Source: Stentor coeruleus (Eukaryota > Ciliophora > Heterotrichea > Heterotrichida > Stentoridae). From it: a DNA stretch of 64,000 bases. The position numbers and the translations under genes were made by a program. Every line of letters starts with the position of its first letter. The first letter of the stretch is position 1. Shown here one piece after another: positions 40,374 through 50,003 of this stretch. Below the pieces are notes generated by a model. That model made no database searches and was not told the DNA's origin. It saw only the letters and a program-made list of their open reading frames with translations. The stretch is from assembly GCA_001970955.1 (NCBI GenBank), contig MPUH01000110.1, positions 41,168-105,167 of the forward strand, read 5' to 3'.

Positions 40374-43301
40374 ATGAATACTTATCAAAAAGCCTGCTAT
40401 TCCTCATACGTCGCTAACCCAAAATATGAATCTTCCAAAAGAACAAAAGGCTTAACTTCTATCAAAGGGCTTTCTGAGACTTCACCAACGCCAAGACGTA
40501 GAAGAAATAGAGGGAATTTATCAGTTGATATGAAAGACTTAGGAAAATCTTCAGAAGTTGCCCATCTGCTAAATACAAAGCCTACTTCTGATCATCCAAC
40601 TTTGAGATCTAAGTTTTTATTGAATATTTCAAATAGAAAAGACAAAAGCCCTAAAAATGAAGATTGCAGCCGCATATATCGAACTTTTGAACCTTCAGAA
40701 CTCAGGGATATAAGCAAAAGTTTTAATAAGAAAAGCCTTCGTACAGCTTTTTCACATATACAGACAGAGATGAGTAAGAAAAATTATGTCAATGCTTTAG
40801 AGTTTATACAGACTACATTGAATATTACACATAAGAAACAGTACATTTATCTTCGTGCTGTTTGTAATATGAACCTAAAGAACTATGAAAAAGCTCTTGA
40901 TGACTTTTCCCTTCTAAAAGATTACAAAGAAACCAAATCCCCAAATTTATTCATTAACATGTACAAATGTTATTATCATCTTCATAATATAGAACAAGCT
41001 ATGCTTGCTCTTAACACATGTTTATCTATATTTCCAAATCATTTCCAAGGATATTTTATAAGAGGTAAACTCTTTATGGAAACTGAAAACTATGATCTTG
41101 CGATTAAAGACTTCCAAAAACTTAAATACCCACAAGCATATATTTATATATCCCATTGTTGGAAACATAAGAATAACTATGAAAAAGCTTTGAAAAATTT
41201 GAAGAAATTCAATAAAAACAAAGATTTTCATGATGTTTATTTGTTAGAAATGGGTAAGTTAGATTATAAATTTGGTTTTAGAGATAAGGCGATGCTTAGT
41301 TTAAACAGAATGCTGGAGTTAGGGAATGTTAATTGGGAAGCGTTTTATTATATAGGCAAGTGTAGGAAAACAGTTGGGAAAATGGAAGAGGCTGAGTTTA
41401 TGATGGAAAAAGCAGCAAAAAATAAGGAGAATGTTAAGATTGCTGATAGGGCTATTTTCCATATTTCAAAGCTAAGACTGGAAGAAAATGATTTTTATGG
41501 GGCGCATAATGCTTTGAAAAGAATCAAAGGTCAGTGGAATACTAAAAGCAAAACACTTCATGTCAAAATGACTGAAGCTATGTATTGTATACTACAAAAT
41601 AAACTTATAGACTCAGTTAAACTCTTATCTGAACTACTACAAGAAAACAACTACGGAGCAGGTCTTCGGCTTTTAACTTACAGAGGTTTCTGTTATTTTT
41701 GCCTTAAAAAATACTCCCTCGCAGTAAAAGACTATGAAAAAGCTGAAAGCAACGGTATTTTAGACGCCGCCTCATCTTTCAACTACAAAGTTTCTTTAGC
41801 CATGATTGAATTTATAGTTAAAAACTACCAAGCCGCTTTAGAACTTCTCAAACCTGAAGATTTTAAAAACTATTCAAATCAAATGTGGAGGTTAATGCGT
41901 GTTCATTGCTACCTTCTAAGCAGTACCCAACAAAATATGCTAATTTCTGAAGCAAATAAAGAGCTTCATAATATAAAAAAAGTTCAAAAAGGTCGTGAAT
42001 TTTACGTTTTGTCAGCTTTATGCTTTTATTGTATGAAGAATTTCGACTCTTCATTTGAAAATGTTGAAAAGTCTATAAATTTGTTAGAAAAAAACTCATT
42101 TTTGGCTTATGCAATCAAAGGGTTTTGCTATGTGTTTTTTAAATGCTACTCAGAAGCTTATGATGAGTTCTCGTCAGCTTTGGCTATGAATAAGTCTTTG
42201 AATACTTTATATGCATATAGAGGTCTATGTGCATTTTTTGCTGGCCATCATAATAAAGCTATAGAAGACTTTATTAAGATCTATGAACTAAACGATTCTA
42301 ATGCTCCTTTATTATCAGTATATTTACTAGTAGTCTGTCAAAGCTATGACAAAGCTCTCCATCTTCTTCAAAACATCCCTGCAACTACTGAAACCACACT
42401 TGTAAAAGCTCACTGCAGCCTCCTCCTAGAAAAATTTGATGACTGTCTCTTAATCATGAATAAAATCCAAGATGTCAACATGGAAAACGACATCTTCATA
42501 ATAAAATCCCTGCTCGAAAACTCATTTAAAACCATAGCTCCAGGGATAATCTTCAATGAAAAATATACTCTTTGGATTGAAGGCTTGCAAAACTTCTACC
42601 AAAAAGACTACGAATCAGCCCGAAAACTATTTGAAATTGTCATCCACTATATAAATAACCCTACAAAAGATCTAGTTTTTAATGATAACACCCTAATAAT
42701 GCAAGAACGTTGTGAAATACTATACAATATAGCTTTATGTTGCATTTTACAAGATACAAACCAAAGTTTAGCTCATGCAAGTGTTATTTTAAATAGAATT
42801 ATATGTGTTTTATCTAGTGTTTATAGCCATGAACTATTACTTATAAGTTCAGTTGTTGAGATATCATTAGGGAACACAAACAAAGCTCAAGAAATATTAG
42901 AGAAATTAGCTAAAGGGAATAAAAGCATGTGTGATAAATTCTTGAATAATGAGGAAATGGAACTTAAACCACTTGGGACAAATGAAGGAATTAATGCTAA
43001 AATCCCTTCAATACGTTTACCAGATCAACAAAATGTTCAATTAAAACCTGTTGTTAAATTGCCGATATTACAGCCACCTTTAGAATTTAATGATTCTATT
43101 GATGTACTTAATGGGCTTGTTAAAATGGAAGGGGTATCATCAAGACCTGAAGTACCATGGTTGAGTAAAGTGGATAATAAGTATGTGTTTACTGATAATC
43201 TTGTTGAAGATATTGAAAGTTGTGCAAGCGAAAAACAAATTGATAGCAATACTGTTAATCGATGCAGGACATATTCTGAGAAATTAATTAGTAATTTTTG
43301 A
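40374..43301 (+). CDS. Large TPR-repeat protein 2
   Basis: This 975-residue paralog of the TPR protein just upstream lies on the same strand. A basic head with PTPRRRRNRGN precedes helical TPR units such as AVCNMNLKNYEKALDDFSLL, YFIRGKLFMETENYDLAIKD and YRGLCAFFAGHHNKAIEDF. The two proteins align through most of their length and share the C-terminal block PPLEFNDSIDVL...RPEVPWLSKVDNKYVFTDN. No catalytic or membrane segment is visible. The gene starts at ATG 40374 and ends at TGA 43299-43301, giving a further example of TGA as a stop. The tandem pair plus a relic implies repeated local duplication. It is probably a scaffold protein of a ciliary, basal-body or cell-cycle complex; this is inference from the repeat type only. 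Confidence 0.9.
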   Translation: MNTYQKACYSSYVANPKYESSKRTKGLTSIKGLSETSPTPRRRRNRGNLSVDMKDLGKSSEVAHLLNTKPTSDHPTLRSKFLLNISNRKDKSPKNEDCSRIYRTFEPSELRDISKSFNKKSLRTAFSHIQTEMSKKNYVNALEFIQTTLNITHKKQYIYLRAVCNMNLKNYEKALDDFSLLKDYKETKSPNLFINMYKCYYHLHNIEQAMLALNTCLSIFPNHFQGYFIRGKLFMETENYDLAIKDFQKLKYPQAYIYISHCWKHKNNYEKALKNLKKFNKNKDFHDVYLLEMGKLDYKFGFRDKAMLSLNRMLELGNVNWEAFYYIGKCRKTVGKMEEAEFMMEKAAKNKENVKIADRAIFHISKLRLEENDFYGAHNALKRIKGQWNTKSKTLHVKMTEAMYCILQNKLIDSVKLLSELLQENNYGAGLRLLTYRGFCYFCLKKYSLAVKDYEKAESNGILDAASSFNYKVSLAMIEFIVKNYQAALELLKPEDFKNYSNQMWRLMRVHCYLLSSTQQNMLISEANKELHNIKKVQKGREFYVLSALCFYCMKNFDSSFENVEKSINLLEKNSFLAYAIKGFCYVFFKCYSEAYDEFSSALAMNKSLNTLYAYRGLCAFFAGHHNKAIEDFIKIYELNDSNAPLLSVYLLVVCQSYDKALHLLQNIPATTETTLVKAHCSLLLEKFDDCLLIMNKIQDVNMENDIFIIKSLLENSFKTIAPGIIFNEKYTLWIEGLQNFYQKDYESARKLFEIVIHYINNPTKDLVFNDNTLIMQERCEILYNIALCCILQDTNQSLAHASVILNRIICVLSSVYSHELLLISSVVEISLGNTNKAQEILEKLAKGNKSMCDKFLNNEEMELKPLGTNEGINAKIPSIRLPDQQNVQLKPVVKLPILQPPLEFNDSIDVLNGLVKMEGVSSRPEVPWLSKVDNKYVFTDNLVEDIESCASEKQIDSNTVNRCRTYSEKLISNF

Positions 43302-43701
43302 GTTTTTTATGGTTTTTGCATTGGTTTAGGTGTGGGTTTGTGCTTAGGATTTATATGAGGGGTCTGGTTTGATATTAGGATAAATGGTTTGCTTTCTGAT
43401 ATATATAATTTGGATATTTATACTTAATAGTAAAGTTTGAAAGATTTTTTATAAAAGCTTATCAACATGATAAACTAACTAAAAATATTATTTTTACAGC
43501 TATTTTCTAGCACAAAAAACCCCTAACTAATTTCCGAATACAAAATTTTCTAAATCCTTACACTCAATCTCAACAAACTAAATTATTATCTGTTAACTCT
43601 AAACCCTATTCCAAAATGCCTGACTATAATAGTTGTTTAATTGTTTGCCTAACAAACCGAATATTTAATAATGATTTCTGTGAAATCGACTTCTCATAAA
43701 T
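43302..43701. other. Intergenic, no gene seen
   Basis: AT-rich spacer between the convergent ends of the second TPR gene and a small minus-strand gene. Confidence 0.45.
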
Positions 43702-43974
43702 TTAATCTCTATATTTCTTTATGAAAATCCGTGTTGGGATTTCTGGAATAGGAATTTTAATCCCTCCTCCTTCGTCACTTGATGAACCACTTCCACTTCC
43801 ACTTCCGCTTTCACTTTTGTCACCTTCTTCTCCTCCTTCAAGCTCTTGTTCAGATTCTTTTTTCTCTTCGCTATCTGATTTCCTCCCTAAAACATCCTTC
43901 AGCCATTCACCAAACCATCCATTAGAATTCGGCTCATATTTGTGCATCATCAACCTTCGAGCTATCCTTATCAT
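43702..43974 (-). CDS. Small acidic Ser/Gly-rich protein
   Basis: The 90-residue frame begins MIRIARRLMMHKYEPNSNGW, with an amphipathic basic helix and a Trp-rich patch (GWFGEWLKDVLG). It continues with an acidic Glu/Ser/Gly tract and ends with the basic IPTRIFIKKYRD. The opposite strand is also open over this region because the tract uses TCx/GGx/GAx codons. I prefer the minus strand since it has Trp and a plausible start context and the other reading is a Pro/Ser/Leu homopolymer-like string. The N-terminal helix could be a mitochondrial presequence or membrane-binding helix. The family is unknown. Confidence 0.5.
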   Translation of the reverse strand: MIRIARRLMMHKYEPNSNGWFGEWLKDVLGRKSDSEEKKESEQELEGGEEGDKSESGSGSGSGSSSDEGGGIKIPIPEIPTRIFIKKYRD

Positions 43975-45302
43975 ATATTATAAGAAAATAATGTTTATTA
44001 TGATTAATATTGTTAGTTTATTATTTGGATTAAAAGGAGTGGATTTTTGGATAATATTGATGATAGGGTTTAAATGTTAGTTTTTTGAGGATTTCTATGA
44101 TTTTTTGTTTGAGGATTGAAATTTTGTCAGGAAAAAAATTTTAGGCTAGATGATATTTTTGGATTTTGAGAAAAGATGTGGGTTTTTAAGATTTTGGATG
44201 TGATGTGAGGAAGAGGATGGAGGTTTTAGTGATTGTAAATAGATTAGGAGAATTGGGAATGGATTTATAAATGGGTTTTTGGCTGCATGATAAAAGGAAA
44301 TTTTGGGTTATGATGGGTTTTAAAGTTAAAGATTAATGTTATATAAAATGCTACTAGTATTTGCAAATAATTCCTTATATATCTAATCCTTTTGTACGAC
44401 TCTATTTTAAAATCCAATATCAAAATTATCAGTAAAACTCTTAAAAACAACTTAATTTATATATCAATCTTTTATTTAAAAGCATTCTATAAACTTTTTT
44501 CTAAAAGAATACACATAAAATAATTATTTTTCAATTCAAAATTTATCAAAAACAATTTTTGAAGTACTTATAAATTTATTTAAGCCTATAACTATACAAT
44601 ATTCTATTAAATATATAAAAAAAAACTAATACTTAATAAAACCCTCTTAGAAAAGTTTATACAAAAACTTACCTTCTGATTAAAAACTCAGTTTAAAAAA
44701 AATCAACTAAATTTTTAAATTTTTTTCAAGACTATCATATGGAATCTTAAAAGTTTTGACTATTAAAAAGATATTTTTTATTTAGATGAGGCTTGTTTTA
44801 TCAGGAGTAAAAATTATCTTTTATATAAACTTTTCTTTTTGACCAATAAAATTATTTATAATAGAAACGCAAGCTTAAAATGATAATTTCAGAGTTCATA
44901 GATGTATAATAAAATGATAAAGTAGAATGGAGAAAGTATAATAGTTGATGAAATGAAATAAAAATCATAGTTTTTATGATTAGTTTAATTTATAAAAGGA
45001 AAACTTGGCTGATCATTATTGAATATTTGCTAATTATTGAATGATTATTGTTTATTCATGTAAAATGTAGTTACTTAAAGTGTTTCTTGTTATAAATAAT
45101 AGTTAGTTTATACTTATGCTATAAATCCTCTTAATTTTATTATGAACATTAAGTATTTACATATACCCATTATTATTTATGTTAAAAAAAATTCTAACTT
45201 TTATATTTCTTTTATTATAAATAAGTTCATTGGATGAAAAAAATATCTATATCAATCGATTATTATTCAATTTGCATAAAAAAAAAGCTTAGAGTTTAAA
45301 AG
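43975..45302. other. Long non-coding spacer
   Basis: About 1.3 kb with very high A+T and stops in all frames. Nothing was recognised until the tRNA gene. Confidence 0.45.
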
Positions 45303-45310
45303 AAAAAAAA
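45303..45310 (-). terminator. RNA polymerase III terminator of the tRNA gene
   Basis: A run of eight T on the minus strand follows the tRNA 3' end directly, the standard pol III stop signal. Confidence 0.85.
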
Positions 45311-45381
45311 TGCATCAGCCGGGAATTGAACCCGGGTCGAGACGATGGCAACGTCCCATTCTACCCCTAAACTACTAATGC
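45311..45381 (-). tRNA. tRNA-Gly (anticodon GCC)
   Basis: The 71-nt gene folds into a full cloverleaf. The acceptor stem is GCATTAG with CTGATGC (one T-G pair) and discriminator A. The anticodon stem is GGACG with CGTCT around the loop TTGCCAT, so the anticodon is GCC and it reads GGC/GGT. The T-arm is CCGGGTTCAATTCCCGG. Internal promoters are present: box A-like TAGTTTAGGGG and box B GGTTCAATTCC. There is no intron and CCA is not encoded. It is the only tRNA seen in the window and stands alone in a gene-poor stretch. Confidence 0.96.
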
Positions 45382-45546
45382 TTGAGTTTTACTTCATAAT
45401 TTTCTTTATATATCTTGCAATAATTTAATCATATTTACAAGAAAATTATGTGTGTTAAATTGATAAACTTGTTTCGTATAAAATGATATTAAAATATATA
45501 ATAGCTTTAAATAATTGAAATAAAAGGAAATTTACTCGTATTATTT

Positions 45547-46229
45547 TTATGAATTTAATCCAGAAAGGTTAAAAATATTATCTTTAGCAACAAGTTCCTT
45601 ATTGATATCAGCTAAGAATTTTTTTTGAATATTGTCTAACACTTAAACAAGTTCTTTATAATTCTTTACAAAATATTAAAAATCATATTCTTAGTAATCT
45701 TAGAATTTATTATATATGCTATTAAAAGGTACCCAAAAATTGTTGTTTTATCATGAATATTAGTAATCTTATTCATATTATAATTATGAAACTGTTTATT
45801 TAAAATCATCAGGCAATCGGTATAAAGTATTAAAAAATTTTAATCTCAAAAATCAAGTTCTTGTATACCTTTAAGGCTAGAGTACATATATAATAGAAAA
45901 TGTTAAAATATATCAAATAAACAGGATTTTTGAGTTTATTTGATATAAAATATACTTTGAAATACTCAGAATTTTTTATCAAAATTGATTTATGTATTTA
46001 GAGTTTGGTAAATTGTTAAGTTATAAAGCAAGAATTACTTCTAAAACTATATGATTTATTTTACTTTATGCGATAATGGTCTTGTCTTATAACTGAATAC
46101 TATAAGCAGAGTATTGAAATTGCATAACTTAATATTTTAATGATACTTTTTAAATTTGATAAATAGTTCAATTTGATTCTTTAGTGCAAGTCCTTCCAAA
46201 GCATTATTTCCAATAATATTCACAAGCAT
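45547..46229 (-). pseudogene. Decayed protein gene, unidentified
   Basis: Several coding-like minus-strand pieces lie in order but in different frames with stops between. 46229-46137 reads MLVNIIGNNALEGLALKNQI, then ELFIKFKKYH. About 45850-45675 reads LYTDCLMILNKQFHNYNMNK and on to SKITKNMIFNIL. 45690-45547 reads YFVKNYKELV, a TAA, then VLDNIQKKFLADINKELVAK and LSGLNS. A TAA stands where CAA (Gln) would fit. The pieces look like one gene of at least 220 codons that has acquired frameshifts and stops. No family was identified. Confidence 0.5.
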
Positions 46230-46900
46230 ATTATTTCATTAGATCTTCTTAAATCATTGCTACTACCCTATAACACAAAAATAAGTCAAATATTATCATA
46301 AATAGCAGCACTATATGAATTCCTAACTATATTACACAAGAAAGTTAAGCCTGCAATGATTATTTATATCATTTTTACTATTGTGACAAGCAAAAATGTA
46401 CATAAATTATGAGTAGATTACATCCAAATATTCATTAAATGGAGTTATGGGCTTAATTTTATCAATAGATCTTTCTAGTCCCTTCTAGGAACCCAAAATG
46501 TTCACTGATATTATACACTTATAGTTTAAATATAATATTTTTATTGGTGAATATTCAAACTATGCAGTTTTTATTATGATAGACAGTAACAGAAGTGCTT
46601 TTATTATAAAAAATAATTCTAATTATAAGACTTTGTCTATTTAGATTAAAACAACAAAAGGTTTTTGAATGCAAAAGCTATTCCATTGAAAAAATTAGTT
46701 TATCATTGGAAACTGATATAAAGATGTAAAGTGAATACCTTTATTATAAATTTTTAAGCATTTATATATATCTTAAATAGCCTTATAACCTTAGCTCCAA
46801 CACATAAATCAAATCAGACTAAATAAACATAAAATAATCGAAACTCCCTCCATAGTTTAACCATCAAATACCTATCTGGTCTATATTACATAATAATTTC
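46230..46900. other. Spacer upstream of the FAIM-like gene
   Basis: AT-rich. The decayed minus-strand gene may begin in its first part. No other feature was recognised. Confidence 0.4.
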
Positions 46901-48031
46901 ATGCCTAAGAACTTCAAAGCTCTGGCTTTCGACAAAAGAAATGTCGGCAAGCACATCAAATCAACGAAAAAACGATTCCTCTGGAAGCTTGAACTTGATG
47001 GTAAAGAATACGAAATAACTCTTTACATTTCAAAACTCACAGGGAAAAGGAAAATTCTTCTGAACGGTGACATGCATTCTCAAGAAAAACGTTCATCTAC
47101 CGTCTTTGGGAGTTATCCTCTAAGGATTGGAGCACATAGTTTACTAGTTTTTGAAATAGATGACAATGAATTCGATTTAAGAGTTGATAACGTGTCATTT
47201 GATGCGAGCTTCAATTCTATGAAAATGGGTGGGGGTTTTGGCTTTGAAGCACCACAAGCTGAGCCAGAGCCTAAACCATATACAACCTTTGAGGACCCTT
47301 TTAAGAATTCTATAAGAAGTGTTGGACGAGACTCCCCGGAAGTTTATAGGAAGAAGTCTCCAGAATCACCAAAGCGAACTGCTCCTAGTAAGACGGTTTT
47401 TAAAGCTCCAGAACCTCCAAAAGAACCACCTAAACCTAAAGTCGAATTTAAACCTAAAGCTCCTGAACCGACACCTTTAGACCTTTTTGATGGTCCGATC
47501 ACGGCGGTTTCTTCATCAACTTTGCCTGATGATTTATTCTCGATTCCTTTAACATCTCATACTGAAAATGTCACAAATACTTCTTATAATCCTTTTGAAG
47601 AACCTAAAGCTCAACCAGTAGTGTTTGAGCCTATAAAAGAAGAGAAAAAAGCATCAGTTGACTTATTCGATATTGATAACCTACACCTTGGTGACTATTA
47701 TTCTCCAGCTGTAGCTAAAAAAATCCAAGATGCTAACAAACCTATTTCTATAGGTAGCGATGTGCCAAATGTTCCAATGAACCAAATTCAAAGCACAAAC
47801 GCTAATAATATGGGTGGAATGATGACAGGAATGCAAGGAATGCAAGGAATGCAAGGAATGCAAGGTATGCAAGGTATGCAAGGTATGCAAGGAATGCAAG
47901 GGATGATGATGCCTGGAATGATGCCAGGAATGCAAGCAAACCCAATGATGATGAATCCAATGATGGCTTATAATCCATTCATGACTGGCATGGTACCAAA
48001 TCCTTGGATGTACCAGCAAAACCCTAAATAA
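46901..48031 (+). CDS. FAIM-like domain protein with endocytic DPF/NPF/DLF motifs
   Basis: This 376-residue protein has two parts. Residues 1-110 resemble the beta-sandwich of Fas-apoptosis inhibitory molecule (FAIM): FLWKLELDGKEYEITLYIS, GKRKILLNGDMHSQE and YPLRIGAHSLLVFEIDD. Residues 115-376 are Pro-rich and unstructured, with peptide motifs used by clathrin-coat proteins: DPF at FEDPFKN (AP-2 ear), NPF-like YNPFEEP and YNPFMTG (EH domains), and DLF in PLDLFDGP, PDDLFSIP and SVDLFDID (clathrin box or adaptin ear). Eight GMQ triplets follow, then a Met/Pro/Asn-rich tail. The motif set points to an adaptor of endocytosis or coated vesicles. Pairing it with a FAIM-like domain is unusual. Each motif is short, so the role is inference, but their density is hard to explain by chance. 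Confidence 0.8.
   Translation: MPKNFKALAFDKRNVGKHIKSTKKRFLWKLELDGKEYEITLYISKLTGKRKILLNGDMHSQEKRSSTVFGSYPLRIGAHSLLVFEIDDNEFDLRVDNVSFDASFNSMKMGGGFGFEAPQAEPEPKPYTTFEDPFKNSIRSVGRDSPEVYRKKSPESPKRTAPSKTVFKAPEPPKEPPKPKVEFKPKAPEPTPLDLFDGPITAVSSSTLPDDLFSIPLTSHTENVTNTSYNPFEEPKAQPVVFEPIKEEKKASVDLFDIDNLHLGDYYSPAVAKKIQDANKPISIGSDVPNVPMNQIQSTNANNMGGMMTGMQGMQGMQGMQGMQGMQGMQGMQGMMMPGMMPGMQANPMMMNPMMAYNPFMTGMVPNPWMYQQNPK
47828..47899 (+). repeat. 9-nt coding minisatellite, eight GMQ codon triplets
   Basis: Eight copies of GGA/T-ATG-CAA encode Gly-Met-Gln. The number of copies is likely to vary between strains by slippage in whole codons. Confidence 0.9.
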
Positions 48032-48418
48032 TTTAGTTAGTATTTTAAGATATTCAATATTTCAGAATTTGATTATTTTTTTTTCTCCAGGTGTTATTTA
48101 ATAGCCTTTAATATGGTTTTATTATTATATGGAGATAGTTTTAAGTAGATTTATTCTTATAAAGAATCATTTATTCAGTTTATGTTAAGGAATTTGAAGA
48201 AGTTAATGCTTAGGTTTATATCTAAGTATTGAAAGATATATTTTTAGGTATTGCTGGCAAGATGCTTTTTTACAATCTTATATTATTTAATAGACTTAGT
48301 TTTATTAGGATGATTAAAATAGAAGGTTTGAGAATTATAGGGAAAATAAGATAAATGTATTGGAATATGATGAATTTTACATTATATGTAGAGAAAAGTG
48401 TTATGAAAATTGATTTTT

Positions 48419-48661
48419 TTATGGAAATACGGGATAATTTGTGAGTTTAATGACTTTTAAAGATATTCTAATTTTTATATGACTCAACCAAAGATCATAA
48501 ATATTTTTTAAGTATTGCAATATATCTCCATAATAACTTTCATTAAATACTCTTGTATGTTTAATTCGTTTTTCAAATACACTTACAGAATAAATAAAAT
48601 TTCTACAAGCAATTAAAATAAAAGCCGGATTTATATTAAAATACATAATATTTCTGCACAA
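48419..48661 (-). pseudogene. Possible coding relic or small gene
   Basis: An 80-codon frame includes INPAFILIACRNFIYSVSVF and NESYYGDILQYLKNIYDLWL, which look protein-like rather than AT-noise. No domain is recognised and no conserved partner is in the window. It may be the remains of a longer helical-repeat gene or a genuine short gene. Confidence 0.3.
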
Positions 48662-48734
48662 TACCCTAACAAAATAATAAATTTCAATTATTACATTTAA
48701 TTTCTCTCAAAATACAATAAAAATTATCTACAAT

Positions 48735-48947
48735 TACTACAAACCCATATCCTAATTTCCTTAATTCAAGTTTTTCACATTAAAACCCATCTCCAAAGTT
48801 AACTTTTCCTTATAATTTATCAAAGCTTTAATCAAACTAGNTACTACAAACCCATATCCTAATTTCCTTAATTCAAGTTTTTCACATTAAAACCCATCTC
48901 CAAAGCTAACTTTTCCTTATAATTTATCAAATCTTTAATCAAACTAG
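48735..48947. repeat. Imperfect duplicated flank at a single-N join
   Basis: The 106 nt at 48735-48840 recur at 48842-48947 around the N at 48841 with two base differences (GTTAAC/GCTAAC and AAGC/AATC). The differences suggest two alleles or sequencing error and explain why the contigs were not merged. Confidence 0.8.
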
Positions 48948-48998
48948 TCCATCTCCAACTTATTTCCCATATCTTATTATTAAAAACATTTTCTCATA

Positions 48999-49952
48999 TC
49001 ACTTTATAGGCATAGCAACAAGTAAAGTAATACTTTCACCTAAATATAATATACTATTATCCAAATCTTGTGGAGTTAAAACCACAGCTACATTTCCAGT
49101 AACTTGAACATCACTATAAGGTATTCTTGCCGTAAATATCTGAGCAATCGCCCTATCATCAGCTGGAATGATCATTGAATTATTAAAACTCCTTGGCAAA
49201 TCCTTTTGTCTTAATGGAAACAATATCCCAAAGCATGAAAAAGTTGTTATAGTCAATTCAATACTAGATTGTGTATATAAAAACCAATCATCTTTGATAT
49301 TCGCTGTTTTTTCTATACACAATAAAGCGATTTTCACAACTTCGTTTATGTAAAAAAAATACGAAAAAAGCAGAAAAAATTTCAACTTTGAGATTTTTAT
49401 TGAGATCTCAGGGAGCATTAGTTGAATATTAGCTCGCTGAAGATTATAAAATCTGGTTTGTAAGGATTTTATGTTTTTTATAGCACAATTTGAACTTGAA
49501 TAGAAAAGAAGTCCTACTATTACGAGGATCATTGGGGCGAGATTCTCTTGGGCTATAAGATAAGCACTGAATGATAGGTAGACTATACCCATAATTATGG
49601 CTATAGAACTGAATTCTACTCTGTTAAGGGTATCGCGAATTATGCAAAAACCTCGGCTGATAAGAGCAAAAGTTGTGTAGACAAAAGTGTAGTAAAGGGT
49701 AAAGGATGATGTTGTGGCAAGACCCCAGTAAGCTGCATCTTCTTCAGTATTACAGTAAATTTTGCTTAAGCCGAAAAAGCATGTGTACATAGTTTTAAAC
49801 AAAGCAACGAAAAAAATCATTTTATGCAAAGACTTTGTGTTAGCTGCATTTATCATCCATGTGTTGATTCCCCACCATACAGTAAAGATTATCCAAAGTA
49901 CAGAAAACGATGTGTAAATGTATCCTTGTATTGGCTTTTCAAGGCATGCCAT
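48999..49952 (-). CDS. Seven-transmembrane protein, GOST/GPCR-like
   Basis: This 317-residue polytopic protein shows about seven hydrophobic helices (roughly 12-32, 43-63, 74-98, 112-134, 138-156, 190-212, 222-248) followed by a 65-residue cytosolic tail with strand-like segments (NVAVVLTPQDLDNSILYLGE). The first helix carries VLWIIFTVWWGINTW, and the third is followed by a conserved-looking GFCIIRDTL. This order and the short N-terminus resemble the 7TM half of GPR107/TMEM87 (GOST) proteins, which work in Golgi trafficking, but the luminal GOLD domain is absent. A divergent GPCR-like receptor is the main alternative. The start lies only 51 nt from the start of the divergent plus-strand gene, so they share a promoter. 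Confidence 0.7.
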   Translation of the reverse strand: MACLEKPIQGYIYTSFSVLWIIFTVWWGINTWMINAANTKSLHKMIFFVALFKTMYTCFFGLSKIYCNTEEDAAYWGLATTSSFTLYYTFVYTTFALISRGFCIIRDTLNRVEFSSIAIIMGIVYLSFSAYLIAQENLAPMILVIVGLLFYSSSNCAIKNIKSLQTRFYNLQRANIQLMLPEISIKISKLKFFLLFSYFFYINEVVKIALLCIEKTANIKDDWFLYTQSSIELTITTFSCFGILFPLRQKDLPRSFNNSMIIPADDRAIAQIFTARIPYSDVQVTGNVAVVLTPQDLDNSILYLGESITLLVAMPIK

Positions 49953-50003
49953 ATAAGATTATAGTTGAATATTAATATACACCGTCACATTAATAATTTG
50001 GAA
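49953..50003. promoter_or_regulatory. Very short bidirectional promoter
   Basis: Divergent start codons at 49952 (minus) and 50004 (plus) leave 51 nt. Transcription of both genes must initiate within it or inside the opposite gene. Untranslated leaders can be only a few bases long. Confidence 0.55.

Larger units (their letters stand above)
48032..48998. other. Intergenic with possible relic and a scaffold join
   Basis: Contains the minus-strand frame at 48419-48661 and the repeat at 48735-48947, each listed separately. The rest is AT-rich spacer. Confidence 0.45.

Noticed and set aside
43721-44080. Plus-strand 119-codon frame opposite the small acidic gene
   Set aside because: It is the complement of a Ser/Glu/Gly tract and reads as Pro/Ser/Leu strings followed by an AT-rich tail; the minus-strand reading is more protein-like.
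47681-48019. Minus-strand His/Leu/Ser-rich frame of 112 codons
   Set aside because: It is the shadow of the GMQ repeat in the FAIM-like gene on the other strand.
49965-50003. Start of the plus-strand basic gene at 49965
   Set aside because: The codon there is TTG; the first ATG in frame is 50004.
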